A stretch of 6,673 bases of DNA from NCBI GenBank assembly GCA_024653875.1, contig JANLHE010000383.1:1-6673 (forward strand). The letters are read 5' to 3'. Under the pieces are notes generated by a model. That model had not been told where the DNA came from. It did no database searches and saw nothing but the letters and a program-made list of their open reading frames with translations. The position numbers and the translations under genes are program-made. Below, piece after piece: positions 3,963-6,673 of this stretch; the stretch's first letter is position 1, and the number at the start of each line of letters is the position of its first letter. The stretch comes from Acidobacteriota bacterium. Lineage in GTDB: Bacteria > Acidobacteriota > Vicinamibacteria > Vicinamibacterales > SCN-69-37.

Positions 3963-6673
3963 ATGCCGATCCCTGCCTTCCGCCGGATACGTGTCGCCGC
4001 CGTGGCCCTGCTGGGTGCCGTGGGCGCACTTGTATCCTCCGGTGCCAACGTCTCCGCGCAAACGGGCGCGGCGACCGACCCCATGATTCAGGATCTCCGC
4101 TGGCGCAACGTTGGCAACGCCAACCTCGTCGGCCGCATCTCGTCGGTGGACGCCCTCGAAAGCGACTGGGCCCACGTCATCGTCGGCTCGGCGGCCGGCG
4201 GCGTGTTCAAGTCCGTGAGCGGCGGCACGAACTGGACGCCCATCTTCGACAAGTACGGCGCGGCATCGATCGGCGACGTGAAGATCAATCAGGTCAACCC
4301 CAACATCATCTGGGTGGGCACGGGCGAAGAGTGCGGACGCAACTCGGCCGCCTGGGGCGACGGCGTCTACAAGTCCACGGACGGCGGCACGACCTTCACC
4401 AACGTCGGTCTGAAGAACTCGTTCAACATCGGCAAGATCATCCTGCACCCGAAGGACGTGAACACGGTGTGGGTGGCGGCTATCGGCAACATCTACGGCC
4501 CGGTCGGCAGCCGGGGCGTCTTCAAGACCACCGACGGCGGGACGACGTGGACCAAGGCCACGGACGGATTGCCGAACGATCCGCAGACGGGCGCGATCGA
4601 CATGGTGATCGATCCGGTGAACCCGGACATCCTCTACGTGTCGTTCTGGCAGCGCATCCGGTACCCCTGGCGCCTGAACAGCGGCGGGCCCAACAGCGGC
4701 ATCTTCAAGAGCACCAACGGCGGCCGAAGCTGGCGCAAGCTGACCAACACGCTGCCCGCGGGAGACATGGGCAAGATCGGCCTCGCGATCGCGCGATCCA
4801 ATCCCAAGGTCATCATGGCGCACATCGAGCACGGTTATCAGCCGCCACCGACGCTGCCGGCGCCGGGACAGCCCGCGGCGCGGGCCGGAGGCGCCGGACG
4901 CGGCGGTGGCGGCGGTACGCCCAACCCCGAGTACGCCGACATGACCAGGCTCGGCGCGGGCATCTACCGCTCGGAGAACGGCGGCGACACGTGGACGTTC
5001 CTCGATCGATACCTGACGCGGCCGTTCTACTACAACCACATCGGCATCAGCCCGCTCGACGACACGTACGTCTTCAGCTACAACATCCAGTACCGGCGCT
5101 CGCGCGACGCCGGCAAGACGTTCACGGGCGGCGGCGGCAACGGCGGCCTCAACCTGACGCACGACGACGGCGCCACCGACATCCGGTTCGAGAACCTCAA
5201 CGTCACGCAGTACTACGCGGTCTCCGCCGACATGCGCGAACCGTATTACATCTGCGGCGGCCTGCAGGACGCGGGCAGTTCGTGCGGCCCGTCGGCCACG
5301 CGCGCCCAGGGCATCTACTTGAGCGAGTGGTTCAACATCTCGGGCGGTGACGGATACCACACCCAACAAGACCCGACGAACTACCGGAACATCTACTCGG
5401 AGTCGCAACCGGGCAACCAGGGCGGCAACATCGGGCGATCGGACGCCGAGACCCGCCAGCGCACGAACCTGCGTCCGAACAAACAGAACATCACCAACTG
5501 GGATGAGCACATCACACCCGAGATGGAGAAGAAGGCCGAGGAGGCGAACTGGGGCGTCCAACCGCAGATGCTGGGCGCGCTGCGCTTCAACTGGTCCACG
5601 CCCTTCATCCTCTCGCCGCACAATCCGCGCGCCATCCTGGTCGGCGCCAACCACCTGATCATGTCGGTGGATGGCGGGTCCACCTACCGGCTCATCAGCG
5701 GCGACCTGACGCAGAACGACCCCGAGCGCACCAGCCGCCTCTCGGGCGGCATGACGCCCGATGAGAATCCCGGCGGCGGCGCGAAGTATCACGCGACCAT
5801 CATCACCATCTCCGAATCGACGCTCGAGCCCGGCCAGATCTGGATCGGCACCGACGACGGAAATATTCAGGTGACGCGCAACTATGGCCAGACCTGGACC
5901 AAAGTCGGCACGGCCGGCCTGCCGGGCAACCCGCGGCCGGACATCTGGGTGAGCCGCGTGGACGCGTCGAAGCACACTAACGGCACGGCGTTCGCCACGG
6001 TCACCGGCCACCGCTTTGCGATCTACAAGCCGTTCGTCTACAAGACGACGGACTTCGGCAAGACGTGGACCAACATCACGAACAACCTGCCCGACGGGCA
6101 CCCGATGTACGTGGTGAAGCAGGATCCGAAGAACCCGAACCTGCTGTTTGCCGGCTCCGAATTCGCGGCGTTTTATTCCCTCACCGGCGGCCAGTCGTGG
6201 CAGCGCCTGAACAACAACCTGCCGACGGTGGCGGTGCATGACCTGCTCATCCATCCGCGTGACGGCGACCTGATTGCCGGCACGCACGGGCGCGGCCTCT
6301 GGGTCCTGGATGACATCACCGCGCTCCAGCAGATGACCCCTGCCGTGCGTGGCGCGGCGGCGCACCTGTTCGAGAACCGCATCGCGACGCAGTGGCTGAC
6401 CATTCAGCCGCAGCACAACGGCGGCGAAATCGCGTTCATCGGCCAGAACCCGAGCCGCAACGCCGCCATCAACTACTACCTGAGCGACACGGTCACCGGC
6501 GACGTGACGTTCGAAGTGAGTGACGCGGCGGGCCGCAACGCGTGCACCGGCACCTTCCCGGCCAAGGCCGGCATCTCCAAGGTGGAGTGGACGATGCGCT
6601 GGAATCCGCCGGCGCCTGGCGCCGCAGCCGCGGCGCCCGCGCGCGGTGGCGGCTTCGGAGGCGGACGTGGCGG
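3963..6673 (+). CDS. Secreted Asp-box (BNR/VPS10-like) beta-propeller protein, 3' end outside window
   Basis: The reading frame from 3963 is open to the window end (903 codons plus 2 bases). The N-terminus, MPIPAFRRIR then a hydrophobic stretch (11-25) and NVSA-QTG, is a signal peptide with likely cleavage after A32. The mature part opens with LRWRNVGNANLVGRIS, as in sortilin/VPS10-like and xyloglucanase-like propeller proteins. Ten Asp-box motifs (S/T-x-D/N-x-G-x-T/S-W/F/Y) begin at residues 84, 138, 189, 250, 337, 380, 568, 638, 695 and 739, implying two propellers. THGRGLWVLDD (774-784) closes the second, followed by a beta-rich region (about 800-880) and an Ala/Pro then Gly/Arg-rich tract (883 onward). 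Another such tract is at 301-318. Family members reach about 1000-1100 residues, so perhaps 100-200 are missing. The Asp-box repeats give a fold, not an activity; binding or cleavage of an extracellular polymer is possible, but no catalytic residues can be assigned. Confidence 0.92.
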   Translation, partial: MPIPAFRRIRVAAVALLGAVGALVSSGANVSAQTGAATDPMIQDLRWRNVGNANLVGRISSVDALESDWAHVIVGSAAGGVFKSVSGGTNWTPIFDKYGAASIGDVKINQVNPNIIWVGTGEECGRNSAAWGDGVYKSTDGGTTFTNVGLKNSFNIGKIILHPKDVNTVWVAAIGNIYGPVGSRGVFKTTDGGTTWTKATDGLPNDPQTGAIDMVIDPVNPDILYVSFWQRIRYPWRLNSGGPNSGIFKSTNGGRSWRKLTNTLPAGDMGKIGLAIARSNPKVIMAHIEHGYQPPPTLPAPGQPAARAGGAGRGGGGGTPNPEYADMTRLGAGIYRSENGGDTWTFLDRYLTRPFYYNHIGISPLDDTYVFSYNIQYRRSRDAGKTFTGGGGNGGLNLTHDDGATDIRFENLNVTQYYAVSADMREPYYICGGLQDAGSSCGPSATRAQGIYLSEWFNISGGDGYHTQQDPTNYRNIYSESQPGNQGGNIGRSDAETRQRTNLRPNKQNITNWDEHITPEMEKKAEEANWGVQPQMLGALRFNWSTPFILSPHNPRAILVGANHLIMSVDGGSTYRLISGDLTQNDPERTSRLSGGMTPDENPGGGAKYHATIITISESTLEPGQIWIGTDDGNIQVTRNYGQTWTKVGTAGLPGNPRPDIWVSRVDASKHTNGTAFATVTGHRFAIYKPFVYKTTDFGKTWTNITNNLPDGHPMYVVKQDPKNPNLLFAGSEFAAFYSLTGGQSWQRLNNNLPTVAVHDLLIHPRDGDLIAGTHGRGLWVLDDITALQQMTPAVRGAAAHLFENRIATQWLTIQPQHNGGEIAFIGQNPSRNAAINYYLSDTVTGDVTFEVSDAAGRNACTGTFPAKAGISKVEWTMRWNPPAPGAAAAAPARGGGFGGGRG

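Noticed and set aside
4331..5658. Two + strand open frames (4331-5350 and 5347-5658) inside the propeller gene
   Set aside because: They are Arg/His-rich out-of-frame readings. The frame starting at 3963 is unbroken through both, so there is no frameshift.
3828..6416. 862-codon - strand open frame antisense to the propeller gene
   Set aside because: Its composition (R, V, A, D, G) and lack of domains mark it as the mirror of the true frame, which has a Shine-Dalgarno sequence, a signal peptide and ten Asp-box motifs.

Overview
The window is a high-GC bacterial chromosome segment with strong GC preference at third codon positions. The combination of a secreted zinc metalloprotease of the DUF5118/DUF5117/DUF4953 type, a large secreted Asp-box (BNR/VPS10-like) beta-propeller protein, and Gly/Arg/Ala-rich low-complexity tails points to Acidobacteriota, most likely the Vicinamibacteria. 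That placement is inferred from family content. No taxonomic marker gene is complete here.

Layout, left to right. The last 44 codons of rph (RNase PH, + strand) end at 136. A 198-bp convergent intergenic region (137-334) holds a short heptamer repeat and a strong REP-like inverted repeat. A complete 860-aa exported zinc metalloprotease lies on the - strand (335-2917). It is divergent, across 60 bp, from rdgB (2978-3619, + strand), the house-cleaning (d)NTP pyrophosphatase. rdgB overlaps tail-to-tail by 14 bp with a 73-aa zinc-ribbon/two-helix membrane protein on the - strand (3606-3827). A 135-bp divergent control region (3828-3962) follows. The + strand gene for a secreted beta-propeller protein with at least ten Asp-box motifs then starts at 3963 and runs off the end of the window (903 codons seen).

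How the genes relate. rph and rdgB are commonly neighbours in bacteria. Here they are separated by an oppositely oriented exported protease flanked on one side by a REP-like element, which looks like an insertion into an ancestral pair. The metalloprotease and the propeller protein both carry signal peptides ending in A-Q-T and similar low-complexity tracts. They probably act outside the cytoplasm, in peptide or biopolymer processing, but no shared pathway can be shown.

Regulation. Three -10-like sites share a GG-Y-A-Y-AATC core. Two of them form a 14/15-matching inverted repeat between the small membrane protein and the propeller gene. I see no RNA gene, CRISPR array, transposase or phage gene. 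I found no clear undescribed system. The most useful leads are the split rph/rdgB pair, the mirror-image promoters, the shortened propeller blade and the REP-like hairpin.
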